From: Bacteroidales bacterium
GTDB lineage: Bacteria > Bacteroidota > Bacteroidia > Bacteroidales > F082
DNA: 64,000 nt
Assembly: GCA_015709215.1 (NCBI GenBank)
Contig: JACCQN010000004.1
Span: 25,198 to 89,197, forward strand
Reading direction: 5' to 3'
A program made the translations under genes and the position numbers. This document shows, in pieces, positions 1 through 10,092 of the stretch; the first letter of the stretch is position 1; every line of letters begins with the position of its first letter. The notes under the pieces are model-generated. The model did not search any database. It saw only the letters and a program-made list of their open reading frames with translations, and had not been told where the DNA came from.

Positions 1-681
1 TGGCATAAATTATAAACTTTTGCGGCCGAATTGTAAGTAATAATAATTTAGCCCAGGAATGGATTTCGTTTTGTGTGGTATAATCGATAATTTCGTTTGT
101 GTATTTGCCTCGAACGAATAGGTCTTGTATAATTTTATTGCCTTTGAACCGTTTTAGCTGTTTCAAATATTCATTAGTCCTGAAAGTCTCAAGCGGCATG
201 TTGATTTTGCAAATGGCATCTTCTGTTTCGCCATCCGGCTTTAAAATGATATTATCAGCGAGATTGAGGCTTTGGATGATTGATGGTTTGTGATGCATGC
301 TGCCATTCGATAGCACACTAACGGGTGCTTTGGGTGCATAAACATCTTGTAGCTTGGTTGTTTCGCAAATTATGAGGTCAAAATCCGGATTCATGGTAGG
401 TTCGTCATACCCGGCAAACAAAGGTAATGCTGTCAGGTTCGAGATCATTTTTCGGCTGATTCTTTTAACTTTTGCTCCTGGGCAATAAGCAAAACTTCGG
501 CTTTGGGCAGCAGCTCCAAGCGAAGAGCCTGCTTCTTTTTCATCCAGCCATATTCGCAATAAATATAATTGAAATTGCAAAATTTGAAATGATTTGGCAA
601 TAAATTAATTTCCAAAGAAACATCGGGCCGGTAGCTTTTTACCGACCCGAATATCATATCACCAAAAAAGAGAACTTCCAT
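1..681 (-). pseudogene. Decayed radical-SAM protein gene (partial, runs off window start)
   Basis: The frame starting at 681 reads like the N-terminus of the Bacteroidota radical-SAM family related to COG0731, but is stopped at 445. Homologous sequence continues in another frame from about 417 to the window edge (GYDEPTMNPDF, then APKAPVSVLSNGSMHHKPS). Two net insertions explain the breaks: one extra A in the A-run near 449-453, and a tandem copy of TTTG (CAAACAAA on the plus strand, 415-422). Between them a short third frame reads LEPDSITF, as the family would. The Fe-S cluster motif should be CX3CX2C; here Cys35 and Cys42 remain but residue 39 is Tyr. The GNGEPT motif reads GYDEPT, and other conserved Gly positions carry Asp or Glu. 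Family identity is from recall of the conserved N-terminal pattern. The 3' end lies outside the window. Confidence 0.75.
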
Positions 682-689
682 TAATTAGG

Positions 690-1568
690 CTAATTAATCA
701 TCATCACTAAAAACCTGGAAGAACTCCAAAAATCGTCCGGATGGAGTATTTTAAGACTATCGATTTGTTTCTCATCACCTTGAATATATTGATAGCTTTC
801 GGCAGGATGAATACTGATCAATTCTGCTTTTTTACTAAATACGGGTAATGCAGATATTTCGCGTAGGTCAGCTTTTGTAAAAAGACTCAAATCAGGAGTA
901 TTAGCGATTTTTTGTGTTTTACCTATTCCCAGCAATCCGCCTTCACTGATTATGATTCCCTTTTCTTCGAGTATTTTTTTCGTGCCGGTAATATAATAAA
1001 CAGTATTCATTTCGTTTATTTTGGCTTCAATTTCGGCAGCTTTTTGTTTGTTGAGTGCCTCCATTGCTTCAAGGTTAGTTTCCAGATCTTTAATCTGTAA
1101 ATTTTTACGTGAGAGATCAGCTTTAAGGGCTGTGAGTTCTAAGTCTTTGACCCTGATTTGCTCGCTCAGGTTAGCAATCATTTGCTCCAACTCACTGTTT
1201 TTTTGACCTCTTGAGTTGAGCTGATTTTTCAAGCGATCTACAATTTGCTTGTTCTTGAGCAGTAGTTGGTAAATGGCGTTAATGTCTCTGTTGATGTTGT
1301 CTTCGTTGAGTTTATTTGTTTCCGGATTGCTTGCATCTGTTTGATCAGAGATAATCTTTTCCATCTGCTTGATAGAGTCGAGATTGGCCTGAATGGCATT
1401 AAAGCTACGCACATATTCCATTGCAAAAGCATCCTTGGATTCGCCAACAGCCTTCAAACTGTCAGCAGTAGCATTTAACCGTTCGATTTCTTTTTTGTAC
1501 TTTTCTGTACATCCGGAGAAATAAATCATTCCGGTAAGGATTATTAACAAAAAAGCTAGACGTTTCAT
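690..1568 (-). CDS. Coiled-coil lipoprotein of unknown function
   Basis: 292 residues. A short N-terminal hydrophobic stretch ends in a lipobox (FSGC, Cys20), so the protein is probably exported and lipidated. Residues about 22-190 are highly charged, rich in Glu, Lys, Leu and Gln, and look like long coiled-coil helices. A compact C-terminal part (about 195-292) begins VYYITGTKKILEEKGII and contains a Gly-rich turn GGLLGIGKT. This layout recurs in Bacteroidota lipoproteins, but I know no assigned function. It probably sits in the periplasm on a membrane. The 200-base upstream gap contains a TAAAGTTA sequence (1597-1604 plus strand; TAACTTTA on the coding strand), a possible imperfect -7 box. 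The decayed radical-SAM gene follows 9 bases downstream. Confidence 0.8.
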   Translation of the reverse strand: MKRLAFLLIILTGMIYFSGCTEKYKKEIERLNATADSLKAVGESKDAFAMEYVRSFNAIQANLDSIKQMEKIISDQTDASNPETNKLNEDNINRDINAIYQLLLKNKQIVDRLKNQLNSRGQKNSELEQMIANLSEQIRVKDLELTALKADLSRKNLQIKDLETNLEAMEALNKQKAAEIEAKINEMNTVYYITGTKKILEEKGIIISEGGLLGIGKTQKIANTPDLSLFTKADLREISALPVFSKKAELISIHPAESYQYIQGDEKQIDSLKILHPDDFWSSSRFLVMMIN

Positions 1569-1769
1569 AATGGGTTTAATTTTAAGTTTTGGACTGTAAA
1601 GTTACGACGAAGTTGAAGGAATAAATAATCCTAAAGAAATTATTTTACCTTGATAACTTCCCTGGTTACAAACGCAAAAAATTGAAAATGATTGTGTTTA
1701 TAGTATTTTTTGAATATAGAACTGTCTTAATTTAACTTATCAGGGGATTAAACCTAAGGTGAAAAAGTG

Positions 1770-2675
1770 CTAAAGAAATACGAAATCAAGATTATGACCG
1801 ATTAATGCTGTTTTGGTTTCTTCAGGATGTTGTGTAAACCCGAGCAAATATCCTCCACCACCTGAACCACATAGTTTAACCTCAAAGGGCTTGTTTTTAT
1901 CACCTTGAAAAAGAAACTTATACGACTCGGGTATCATCCTCGAAAAAGCTTCAGATTGAAAAGCAGATATTGATGCTATTTGATTCATTAGTTCGTTGAA
2001 ACGCTGAGCCAGTAAATTCTCTATTGCCCTATTTATTGTTGGGATATACGATTGTGAAAGTTTTTTATAAAATGAATAATGGTGCAGCATAGCTTTGAAA
2101 TGCGAAACTAAAGGCTTTGTAGATGAGCTTATATGCGTGTTAACCAGGAAAACAGATATTTCATTAGTATTTGATAACTTTTTTGGTATTGGGTCATCTT
2201 TTTGATTGATATAAACTGCTTCGTTAAGATAGCAACAGAGCGGATCAATCCCTGAACTATTGCCATGAAAGGCCGACTCGATAAGCGATAAGTTTGATTT
2301 TAACTGCTCTAAATTATCATCATTATTTCGTTTGTAACGATCATAGAGCGCTGCCACTAATGCGCCTGAGCTGCCAACGCCGTATTGTTGTGGAATAGTT
2401 GAATTAAAATAGAGACCAGATTCAACATCCTCAACAAAGCTTTGCAAATCAATAATATCAGAAATGCTTGTTGTGCAATTTAAATAACCAATCAGCTTTC
2501 TAAGCTCATTTTGAGAACCTTTAATTGAAGCAGGTATTGAAGTAACATCCGCATAAAACTCCCACCTGCCACTTACTTTATCGTAAGGAATAACTAGTGC
2601 CTTGGAGCCACATATGATGCTGTATTCTCCAAATAGCATGATTTTGCCCGGGTATGATTTTTCTGGTGTACTCAT
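1770..2675 (-). CDS. mvk: Mevalonate kinase (GHMP family)
   Basis: 301 residues, close to the usual length. Expected role: ATP-dependent phosphorylation of mevalonate to 5-phosphomevalonate in the cytoplasm. The N-terminus has the family entry motif (PGKIMLFGEYSI, residues 9-20). The glycine-rich ATP-binding motif is YGVGSSGALVAAL (98-110), followed by HGNSSGID (137-144), where the Asp is the expected catalytic base. A C-terminal KLCGSGGGGYLLGF (267-280) matches GHMP motif 3. It is the last gene of the mevalonate operon, 9 bases after the decarboxylase gene. Specific assignment among GHMP kinases rests on the SGID motif plus operon context; substrate has not been shown. No clear terminator was seen in the 200 bases downstream. 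Confidence 0.85.
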   Translation of the reverse strand: MSTPEKSYPGKIMLFGEYSIICGSKALVIPYDKVSGRWEFYADVTSIPASIKGSQNELRKLIGYLNCTTSISDIIDLQSFVEDVESGLYFNSTIPQQYGVGSSGALVAALYDRYKRNNDDNLEQLKSNLSLIESAFHGNSSGIDPLCCYLNEAVYINQKDDPIPKKLSNTNEISVFLVNTHISSSTKPLVSHFKAMLHHYSFYKKLSQSYIPTINRAIENLLAQRFNELMNQIASISAFQSEAFSRMIPESYKFLFQGDKNKPFEVKLCGSGGGGYLLGFTQHPEETKTALIGHNLDFVFL

Positions 2676-2684
2676 TATTTAAAT

Positions 2685-3761
2685 TTAATAAGGTGAAGGT
2701 CCATGGCCGGTTTTGTCGTCAATCCAATATTCATTCTGGCACCATTTGATTAATTCATTTTGAATGAAATCCAATACTTTTTCCTTATAATTCTCGGGAT
2801 AAAGCAGGTGAATATTTGGGCCGGCATCCAGAGTAAAACAAATTGGTATCCGTGTGTTTTTACGAAAATGCTGAATGGCAGAAATAATGCTTAAGCTGTT
2901 GGGTTTCATTAGGATGAATGATGGATTGGAACTCATCATTAAAGCATGTAACTGCAAAGCCTCAGATTCAGTAATTTGAATAAAGTGCTCCAAATCACCG
3001 TTTTGCAAGGCCTTAAGCAACTCAACGGTATTTTGATTAGCGGTTTGGTATCTGGCTGGCGCATATGGATTGCCATCCATAAGGGAATGGCCTGCACGAC
3101 TTGAAACAGCTTTTTTCTCAGAATCTGTAATTAAAATGCTGTCGCGAAAATTAAGGAAAACGGGATGTAAATACGATTGCAATGGGATTGCATAATGATC
3201 GGAACTTTCGGGCAATGCTGATGTTTTTCCCCACAAAGCGGCATGGGGATAAACAGATCGTGAGGCGCTTCCGGAGGCCAAACGCGAAAACCAGGAAGCT
3301 TTGATAAAATCAACAGGTTGTCCGCTAATTGTTTTTTCCAAGTCAAGAATTCCCATAACCAAAGCGCTCATTGCTGATGCGCTGGACGCAATCCCCGACG
3401 AGTGGGGGAAGGTATTGCTGCTCTCAATTTTGAGGTGAAGCTGATCCAAGAAAGGAAAAAACGGTTTTATGGACGAAAGAAAGCTTTCAAATTTCTGACC
3501 AAAAGCGCTATTTTCCTTTCCTTCGAAGAAGAAACTGATCGATTCTTTAGTCTCCCGTGGTGAATAATGAATCGTAGTTTCTGTGCGCGATTCACTTAAG
3601 GTGAATGAAATGGATGGGTTGTTGGGAAGTTGATTGCCGTGTTTTCCCCAATATTTTACGAGCGCAATATTGGATGGACTTTGCCAGGAAAGACTGCCCT
3701 GAATTTCAGAAGTAATTTGCCTGGCTTCCGAAAGCCATTTTTTTTCCAAATCGTGCATCAT
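2685..3761 (-). CDS. mvaD: Diphosphomevalonate decarboxylase
   Basis: 358 residues. Expected reaction: ATP-dependent decarboxylation of mevalonate 5-diphosphate to isopentenyl diphosphate. The diagnostic motif NIALVKYWGK is at residues 31-40, the phosphate loop at about 114-130 (SSNTFPHSSGIASSASA), and SGSASRS at 163-169. Asp312 in TLDAGPN is the expected catalytic Asp. The segment after SGSASRS reads VYPHAALWGK where many homologues have a Gly-Gly turn, a local divergence also plausible for this phylum. The ATG overlaps the TAA stop of the upstream kinase gene (TAATG), so translation is probably coupled. Two Met codons in tandem open the frame; the first is used here, the second is equally possible. 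Confidence 0.92.
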   Translation of the reverse strand: MMHDLEKKWLSEARQITSEIQGSLSWQSPSNIALVKYWGKHGNQLPNNPSISFTLSESRTETTIHYSPRETKESISFFFEGKENSAFGQKFESFLSSIKPFFPFLDQLHLKIESSNTFPHSSGIASSASAMSALVMGILDLEKTISGQPVDFIKASWFSRLASGSASRSVYPHAALWGKTSALPESSDHYAIPLQSYLHPVFLNFRDSILITDSEKKAVSSRAGHSLMDGNPYAPARYQTANQNTVELLKALQNGDLEHFIQITESEALQLHALMMSSNPSFILMKPNSLSIISAIQHFRKNTRIPICFTLDAGPNIHLLYPENYKEKVLDFIQNELIKWCQNEYWIDDKTGHGPSPY

Positions 3762-4702
3762 TAAAGGGATTTAATGGTTAAATCATCGAACCTGAAAACA
3801 GGACTAAGCTTGTTTTGTTTAAAATAGTGCATTAATTCCTGTTCATTCTGAAGGGAAGCCGCTAGTAAGAAGTCGCCTCCCCAGGCACCTAGTGATTTCA
3901 TTACACCTTTAAAATCAGGATAATAAGCTTGTATTGGCGTTAATCCGGTGAGCCCAGCAATTAGTGTTTCGTGTCGTTTCAATAGTTCACAAAATACGTC
4001 AAAGTTTTTGCATTGGACAACTTCATCAGTAATCTTATTCAGGCTTTGTATGGCTTGGTTGATTTTTTCGGGTGGTGTTTCTTCCTGAAACTTGCGAATA
4101 GCTTTTGCGCTGTCTTGTTTTTTACCCTGATAAACGAAATATAAATGTGATTTAAAAGGCGGATCGAAGTTTGCAGGCCGGTGTTTTGGTAGTAACCCTT
4201 TTAATTGATAGATAATTGGTTGCGAAACCATCCCGCACGCAATATCGTATCCTGAACCGCCAAAAGAGAAATTGAGTAAAGTATAGGGATTAATTTTGGC
4301 CCAGCGCGAAAGCATTACTATCAGTGTCGAACTGCTTCCAAACCCCCATTCAGGGGCAAAATCCATCCGGGTGCGAAAATAATAGTTTTGTTGATTGGCA
4401 AAAATTGTAGGATTGAGTTGCTGCAAAGTAATTAATATCAGCTGTAACTTATTGGCCTGTATTGCATCTGATGTTTCCAATATGCTTAAGTCCGAAAGTT
4501 TAAATGTTGCGCAGAACCATAGTCCATCAGGTTTGTGAGCTTCCCAGATAATTTTTGGGTTTTCGTTATTTGCAGTAGTGCGTACTTCCATTTGCTGTCC
4601 TTTATTGACAGGCATTGCAAGCGCATTGGCGCCATATAGCACAAGATACTCTCCTGTTAGCAGGAGTTTTCCATTTGATTTAAATGTTTGTATATTATCC
4701 AC
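3761..4702 (-). CDS. GYDIA-family GHMP kinase, probable phosphomevalonate kinase
   Basis: 313 residues. The entry motif GKLLLTGEYLVLYGANALAM (11-30) and a GFGSSST ATP loop (120-126) place it in the GHMP superfamily, and GSGYDIACG (149-157) gives the GYDIA signature of a Bacteroidota subfamily. The Asp of this motif aligns with the Asp of SGID in mevalonate kinases. The operon already encodes mevalonate kinase, the decarboxylase and HMG-CoA reductase, so the missing step, phosphomevalonate to diphosphomevalonate, is the natural role. That is an inference from context, not from a diagnostic motif. It opens with GTG at 4702, directly after the TAA of the reductase gene with no gap (TAAGTG). Confidence 0.8.
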   Translation of the reverse strand: MDNIQTFKSNGKLLLTGEYLVLYGANALAMPVNKGQQMEVRTTANNENPKIIWEAHKPDGLWFCATFKLSDLSILETSDAIQANKLQLILITLQQLNPTIFANQQNYYFRTRMDFAPEWGFGSSSTLIVMLSRWAKINPYTLLNFSFGGSGYDIACGMVSQPIIYQLKGLLPKHRPANFDPPFKSHLYFVYQGKKQDSAKAIRKFQEETPPEKINQAIQSLNKITDEVVQCKNFDVFCELLKRHETLIAGLTGLTPIQAYYPDFKGVMKSLGAWGGDFLLAASLQNEQELMHYFKQNKLSPVFRFDDLTIKSL

Positions 4703-6055
4703 TTAGCTGCGAAGTGTGGCAATGTATTTACCAACGCTTGAAAAGGAAACTTTTTGGTCTTTAAAGTGATCCACTGCGGCTGATTTCTCGGCTTCGCTGG
4801 CCTTAAAATGATTGAGGATATTGAAAAGATGCATTTTCATGTGACCAGCCTGAATTCCAATAGTGGTAAGTGATTTCACTGCAGAAAAATTGTTGGCAAG
4901 TCCCATCACTGCGGCAATCATCATCAGTTCTTTGGCTGTAGGATTACCAAGCAGCTCGAGTGATTGTTTGGCAAGAGGATGCAGGCTGGTCAAACCGCCA
5001 ACAGTTCCTAAGGCAAGTGGTACCTCGAGGATAAAACGGAAAGTATTTTGGTCAATTTCTACCCTCGAAAGACTCTGATAGTGCCCGTTTCGTGAAGCAT
5101 AGGTGTGTCCGGCAGCTTCTATGGCTCTAAAGTCGTTTCCGGTTGCAATGGCCACTGCATCAATTCCGTTGTAAATTCCTTTGTTGTGGGTTGTGGCTCT
5201 GTAAGTATCTATTTGAGCTATCTTTACGGCTTTTTCAAATTTTCGAGCGAACGCAATTCCCGACAATTTTTCATCTACATTTTCCAGTTCGTTAATGGAG
5301 CATTCCACCCATGTTTTAACCACACATTCCGGAGTATAATTTGAAAGGATAGCCATGATGATTTCTACCTGTCTTTCCGCTATACTAAGCTGAATCTGTT
5401 CAGAGAAGAATTGCCTCAAACTCTGGCCAAATTCTTCTAAGACCGAATTGATAAAATTGGCACCCATAGAATCGCGGGTATCAAAAGTTACCAGTAATTG
5501 GAAATAGTTTTCGAGCTTTTCTGTCATATTTACCAGCTCAATATCAAGCACGCCACCACCTCTTTTTTCCATATTTGCGGTGATAGGCTTGGCCGACTGA
5601 ATCAGATATTCTTTTAGCTGCGGCATCAATTGTGATAGTATTTCGGGTTTTCCACTCCAGTTGAAGTGAACCTGTCCGATCTTTTTTACATCGATAATTT
5701 CAGCATGAAAACCACCTCGCTCGCTCCAGAATTTGGCCGCTGCAGATGCTGCTGCAACCACCGAGCTTTCCTCAATCACCATGGGCACAAGATAGTTACG
5801 GCCATTGATGATCACATTGGGCGAAATTCCATAAGGAATGTAGAAGTTAGTAATAGTGTTTTCACTAAATTCATCAAAAAGTTTTTGTTGGATTTCGTCT
5901 GTATGCCAAAAGCTTTTAAGCAGGCTGATAACCTCACCGGGATTTTCAAAATATTCCGCAACAAGCTTCAGCTTTTCTTCTTTTAGCAGCTTGGAAAAGC
6001 CTTTAATAATGATTTCGCGTTTTCTATTCATGGATGCCTGTTGTTGGTTATGCAT
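4703..6055 (-). CDS. mvaA: Hydroxymethylglutaryl-CoA reductase, class II type
   Basis: 450 residues, within the 420-450 range of class II reductases. Expected reaction: reduction of HMG-CoA to mevalonate. Visible motifs: VPMVIEESSVVAAAS (90-104, containing the catalytic Glu), DSMGAN (195-200, nucleotide binding), THNKGI with Lys292, ATGNDFRA with Asp308, ALGTVGG (348-354) and GHMKMH with His405. These match the catalytic Glu, Lys, Asp and His of the Pseudomonas mevalonii enzyme. It heads the four-gene mevalonate operon. The start used is the upstream ATG; a second Met at residue 9 (MNRKREII) is a credible alternative. Class II enzymes can run in either direction, but the operon of downstream kinases argues for biosynthesis. 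HMG-CoA synthase is not in this window. Confidence 0.93.
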   Translation of the reverse strand: MHNQQQASMNRKREIIIKGFSKLLKEEKLKLVAEYFENPGEVISLLKSFWHTDEIQQKLFDEFSENTITNFYIPYGISPNVIINGRNYLVPMVIEESSVVAAASAAAKFWSERGGFHAEIIDVKKIGQVHFNWSGKPEILSQLMPQLKEYLIQSAKPITANMEKRGGGVLDIELVNMTEKLENYFQLLVTFDTRDSMGANFINSVLEEFGQSLRQFFSEQIQLSIAERQVEIIMAILSNYTPECVVKTWVECSINELENVDEKLSGIAFARKFEKAVKIAQIDTYRATTHNKGIYNGIDAVAIATGNDFRAIEAAGHTYASRNGHYQSLSRVEIDQNTFRFILEVPLALGTVGGLTSLHPLAKQSLELLGNPTAKELMMIAAVMGLANNFSAVKSLTTIGIQAGHMKMHLFNILNHFKASEAEKSAAVDHFKDQKVSFSSVGKYIATLRS

Positions 6056-6128
6056 CTGGGTTGATCAAAACAAGAAACAAAATAACGGAATAAAAGTTTC
6101 ATAATCAAAGAAACAGTCAAATAGTTTT

Positions 6129-6674
6129 TTACCACTCGTCTTCTACTGGAACAGGTTCGGGTTTCATTTTTTCAATTAAAAATGTACTCCATTGATCAAC
6201 GTATGCAGCAATTTGATCCAGATAACTCTCCCAGCGCGGATCGTAGGCGGGGTCTTCTTTATCGAGCCAACGCTCAATTTCGAATCGTGAGGCGGTTTTC
6301 AAAAGCAAATCTGTTATCGTATAACGGTATCGGTTGTCTTTTACCTCTATCGTAAATTCATAAATCACAGTTGGGCCTGTTTGTTCTATTCCTTTATCAT
6401 CCGTATATTTCAATCGAATAGTGTGTTTTCCCATAATTTTTCCTGAAGGCGCATCGCGAACAGTTGTAACACGAACAGGATCTTTGTAATAATCGTTAAG
6501 CCAAAAGATGCAGCGGTTAAAAAGTTCCATCTGATCACCTTCTTCTTCGATAACCTGTTGAAATTTGATTTTTTTTGCCTCTGCATCGAAAGGAATGGTC
6601 TTGATTTGGGCAAAAACCGCATTAGAAAATAGCATAAGAATTAGCGAAATGCTTGTAAAAAGACTTTTTTTCAT
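6129..6674 (-). CDS. Secreted DUF4468-like protein
   Basis: 181 residues from the chosen Met (6674). An upstream in-frame Met at 6764 would add 30 residues that lie across the promoter region and do not look coding, so I rejected it. The N-terminus is a clean signal peptide (MKKSLFTSISLILMLFSNAVFAQ). The mature protein has a beta-rich stretch with alternating charged residues and a YEFTIEVKDNRYRYTITDL segment typical of DUF4468-type proteins in Bacteroidota. The C-terminus is acidic. Function is unknown. It lies 73 bases upstream of the HMG-CoA reductase gene on the same strand and may share its promoter, but a functional link is not evident. Confidence 0.75.
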   Translation of the reverse strand: MKKSLFTSISLILMLFSNAVFAQIKTIPFDAEAKKIKFQQVIEEEGDQMELFNRCIFWLNDYYKDPVRVTTVRDAPSGKIMGKHTIRLKYTDDKGIEQTGPTVIYEFTIEVKDNRYRYTITDLLLKTASRFEIERWLDKEDPAYDPRWESYLDQIAAYVDQWSTFLIEKMKPEPVPVEDEW

Positions 6675-6704
6675 AGCGAATCGATTGATATATAGCATGC
6701 CTGA

Positions 6705-6712
6705 CAAAGGTA
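6705..6712 (-). promoter_or_regulatory. Candidate -7 box for the DUF4468-like gene and possibly the mevalonate operon
   Basis: On the minus strand this reads TACCTTTG, a match to the Bacteroidota -7 consensus TAnnTTTG, 30 bases upstream of the ATG at 6674. No good TTG -33 element is at the usual distance, so the call is tentative. Confidence 0.4.
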
Positions 6713-6752
6713 ATAAAAATGTAACTGTTGCATTTGTGTTGTATGGCAAAAG

Positions 6753-6784
6753 AAAAACCGGCACTGAAAACAGAACCGGTTTTA
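6753..6784 (-). terminator. Rho-independent terminator of groES-groEL
   Basis: On the minus strand the arms AAAACCGG and CCGGTTTT flank a short loop region with a secondary TCTG/CAG pairing, and the hairpin is followed by a T-rich run (TTTTTCTTTT). It lies 26 bases downstream of the groEL stop. Confidence 0.75.
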
Positions 6785-6809
6785 AAAAGAAATATTGTTA
6801 TGAATAATT

Positions 6810-8459
<1,650 letters not shown>

Positions 8460-8484
8460 TTAAAGTTAATTGCTGTTTGTTTGC

Positions 8485-8763
8485 TTAGATGATTGCTATA
8501 ATGTCTGTTTCACGCATAATCAGGTATTCATTACCATCGATAGTAAATTCTGTGCCGGCATATTTGCCATAAAGCACCTGATCGCCTTCTTTAACGGTGA
8601 GTGGAGCATCAGCAGTGCCGGGGCCAACTGCTATAACAGTTCCTTTTTGTGGTTTTTCTTTAGCTGTGTCCGGAATAATAATTCCACTTGCAGTCTTTTG
8701 TTCAGCGGTTGCGGGTTCTATAACCACGCGATCGGCTAACGGTTTAAGCGTTAATTTTCCCAT
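8485..8763 (-). CDS. groES: Co-chaperonin GroES (Hsp10)
   Basis: 92 residues from the ATG at 8763 ([14 protein letters not shown]), which matches the family N-terminus; a further in-frame Met 10 codons upstream adds a basic, non-homologous extension and was rejected. GroES caps the GroEL ring. The mobile-loop region ([20 protein letters not shown]) and the C-terminal [13 protein letters not shown] strand are typical. No CIRCE element (TTAGCACTC-N9-GAGTGCTAA) is present upstream, so HrcA control of the usual kind is not supported; a perfect inverted repeat lies about 100 bases upstream and is described separately. Confidence 0.97.
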   Translation of the reverse strand: MGKLTLKPLADRVVIEPATAEQKTASGIIIPDTAKEKPQKGTVIAVGPGTADAPLTVKEGDQVLYGKYAGTEFTIDGNEYLIMRETDIIAII

Positions 8764-8860
8764 AGATCTAATTTTTTTTTTTAAGTTATTCAATCATCTT
8801 TTATCCCTACACAGGACTTACTGCTGCTGTCATATTTTGTGCCAAAGCCAAAACATAAAA

Positions 8861-8894
8861 AAAATGTCAGAATGTTGTGACATTCTGACATTTT
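8861..8894 (-). terminator. Perfect 15-bp inverted repeat, probable secG terminator
   Basis: Arms AAAATGTCAGAATGT (8861-8875) and ACATTCTGACATTTT (8880-8894) are exact reverse complements around a 4-base loop. On the minus strand, 22 bases after the secG stop, the hairpin runs into eight T residues, the form of an intrinsic terminator. The inner TGTCA/TGACA symmetry could also be an operator for the downstream groESL operon; the sequence alone does not decide. Confidence 0.7.
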
Positions 8895-8916
8895 GTGCTT
8901 TTTAACGGTAGAATTC

Positions 8917-9243
8917 TTATTCTTCAATATCCTGTGCTGGGGGTGCCTGAAAATCAACCGGGGCCGTTTGATCAATTTGCTCGCGTAATTCGGTGTCGAA
9001 CTGGCCATCAGCAGCATTAAATTTTGGAATTGCCATAGAAGCAACCAAACTTAAAACCAATAAGGCAACTGCCATCGACCAAGTGGCTTTTTCTAAAAAA
9101 TCAGCTGTTTGACGTACACCCATAAACTGGTTAGATGAGGAAAAATTAGAGGCTAATCCGCCACCTTTAGAATTTTGAACTAATACAATTAAACCCAATA
9201 AAATGCTTACAATCAGGATTAATACCGAGATAAATACGTACAT
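8917..9243 (-). CDS. secG: Preprotein translocase subunit SecG
   Basis: 108 residues. SecG is the small auxiliary subunit of the SecYEG channel. Two membrane spans are visible (about 3-22 and 57-75) around the conserved cytoplasmic loop VLVQNSKGGGLASNF (20-34), followed by the GVRQTADFLEK segment. A 30-residue acidic, Pro- and Gln-rich tail extends beyond the core, which is usual in Bacteroidota SecG. It lies 17 bases after the TPR-like gene in the conserved lptE-TPR-secG order. Confidence 0.95.
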   Translation of the reverse strand: MYVFISVLILIVSILLGLIVLVQNSKGGGLASNFSSSNQFMGVRQTADFLEKATWSMAVALLVLSLVASMAIPKFNAADGQFDTELREQIDQTAPVDFQAPPAQDIEE

Positions 9244-9260
9244 TTTCTTTTATTTAACGT

Positions 9261-10082
9261 TTAATGTTTCTTGGCTTCTTCAATTAGGGCTGCAAAATAA
9301 CTACTTTTTTCTGGATATTTCAAACTTAATTTTTCAAAGATCGAAATGGCTTTTTCGCGATGTCCTTGATTAAGGTATATTTTGGCCAGTGTTTCACTGA
9401 CAATATTTTCCTGATCAACTACGCTGTTTTGGGCATAAGTAACCGGATTGTAAAATACTGGTTTGGAACGCGAAATGGAAGGATTTTCGGCAATGAATTT
9501 GTCAATTAGAGCTTTTTTTGATGGAGGAATTCCCTGTTTTTGTCCTTTTTGCTGTCCTCTTTTTTCTTGTTCAATAGCTCTGATACGCTCTGCAAGTATC
9601 CTTTTGAGTTCTTCCAGTGATTGTTTTTTGTGTGCGTTACCGGTTTCCGATTCAGGAGTATCTGCAATTACCTGATTTGGTTTGTTTTGTTTGGCCTTTT
9701 CCTTATCAGCAATAGTTTCATCAACTGGAGTTTGTTTCGTTTCAGCCTGTTCTTTGATAACTGAGTCTTCTGTTGTTTCGGATGGAGTTTCTACAGTTTT
9801 TTCCGCTTTACGAAATTCATCCGGAAGATCAGGTATTTCCTTAAGTTGAGCAATTTTGCTGATATGAAGCCGTAATATATTTCGGTCGGGGGCAAGGCTG
9901 GCTGACAATTTGAGCTGGCTGTCGTAAACAATATGGTTTATCATGAACATATTCATGGCCAGTAAACTTTGGACGATACCACTATACGGAAACTGCATGG
10001 CCAGTTCCATCAAATCGTTGATGCTTTCCTTGTTCAATTTTTCGGGTTCCCTGAGAAATCTAATAAAAGTGGGTTTATCCAT
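9261..10082 (-). CDS. TPR-like protein of the lptE-secG cluster
   Basis: 273 residues with no signal peptide, so probably cytoplasmic. Residues about 1-85 are helical and include the segment [20 protein letters not shown]. Residues about 90-150 are a low-complexity Glu/Lys/Thr/Pro linker. The C-terminus contains a TPR-like helix pair ([36 protein letters not shown], about 228-263). The product is conserved between lptE and secG in many Bacteroidota, but I know of no demonstrated function. It follows lptE by 10 bases and precedes secG by 17, so the three are likely one transcript. Confidence 0.8.
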   Translation of the reverse strand: MDKPTFIRFLREPEKLNKESINDLMELAMQFPYSGIVQSLLAMNMFMINHIVYDSQLKLSASLAPDRNILRLHISKIAQLKEIPDLPDEFRKAEKTVETPSETTEDSVIKEQAETKQTPVDETIADKEKAKQNKPNQVIADTPESETGNAHKKQSLEELKRILAERIRAIEQEKRGQQKGQKQGIPPSKKALIDKFIAENPSISRSKPVFYNPVTYAQNSVVDQENIVSETLAKIYLNQGHREKAISIFEKLSLKYPEKSSYFAALIEEAKKH

Positions 10083-10092
10083 AAGGCTTCAT

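Noticed and set aside
445-681. A 78-residue open frame that could be taken as a small independent gene.
   Set aside because: It is the N-terminal fragment of the frameshifted radical-SAM gene; the homology continues in other frames, so it is listed as part of the pseudogene.
8764-8916. Possible CIRCE element upstream of groES.
   Set aside because: The inverted repeat present has no resemblance to TTAGCACTC-N9-GAGTGCTAA; arms, length and loop all differ.
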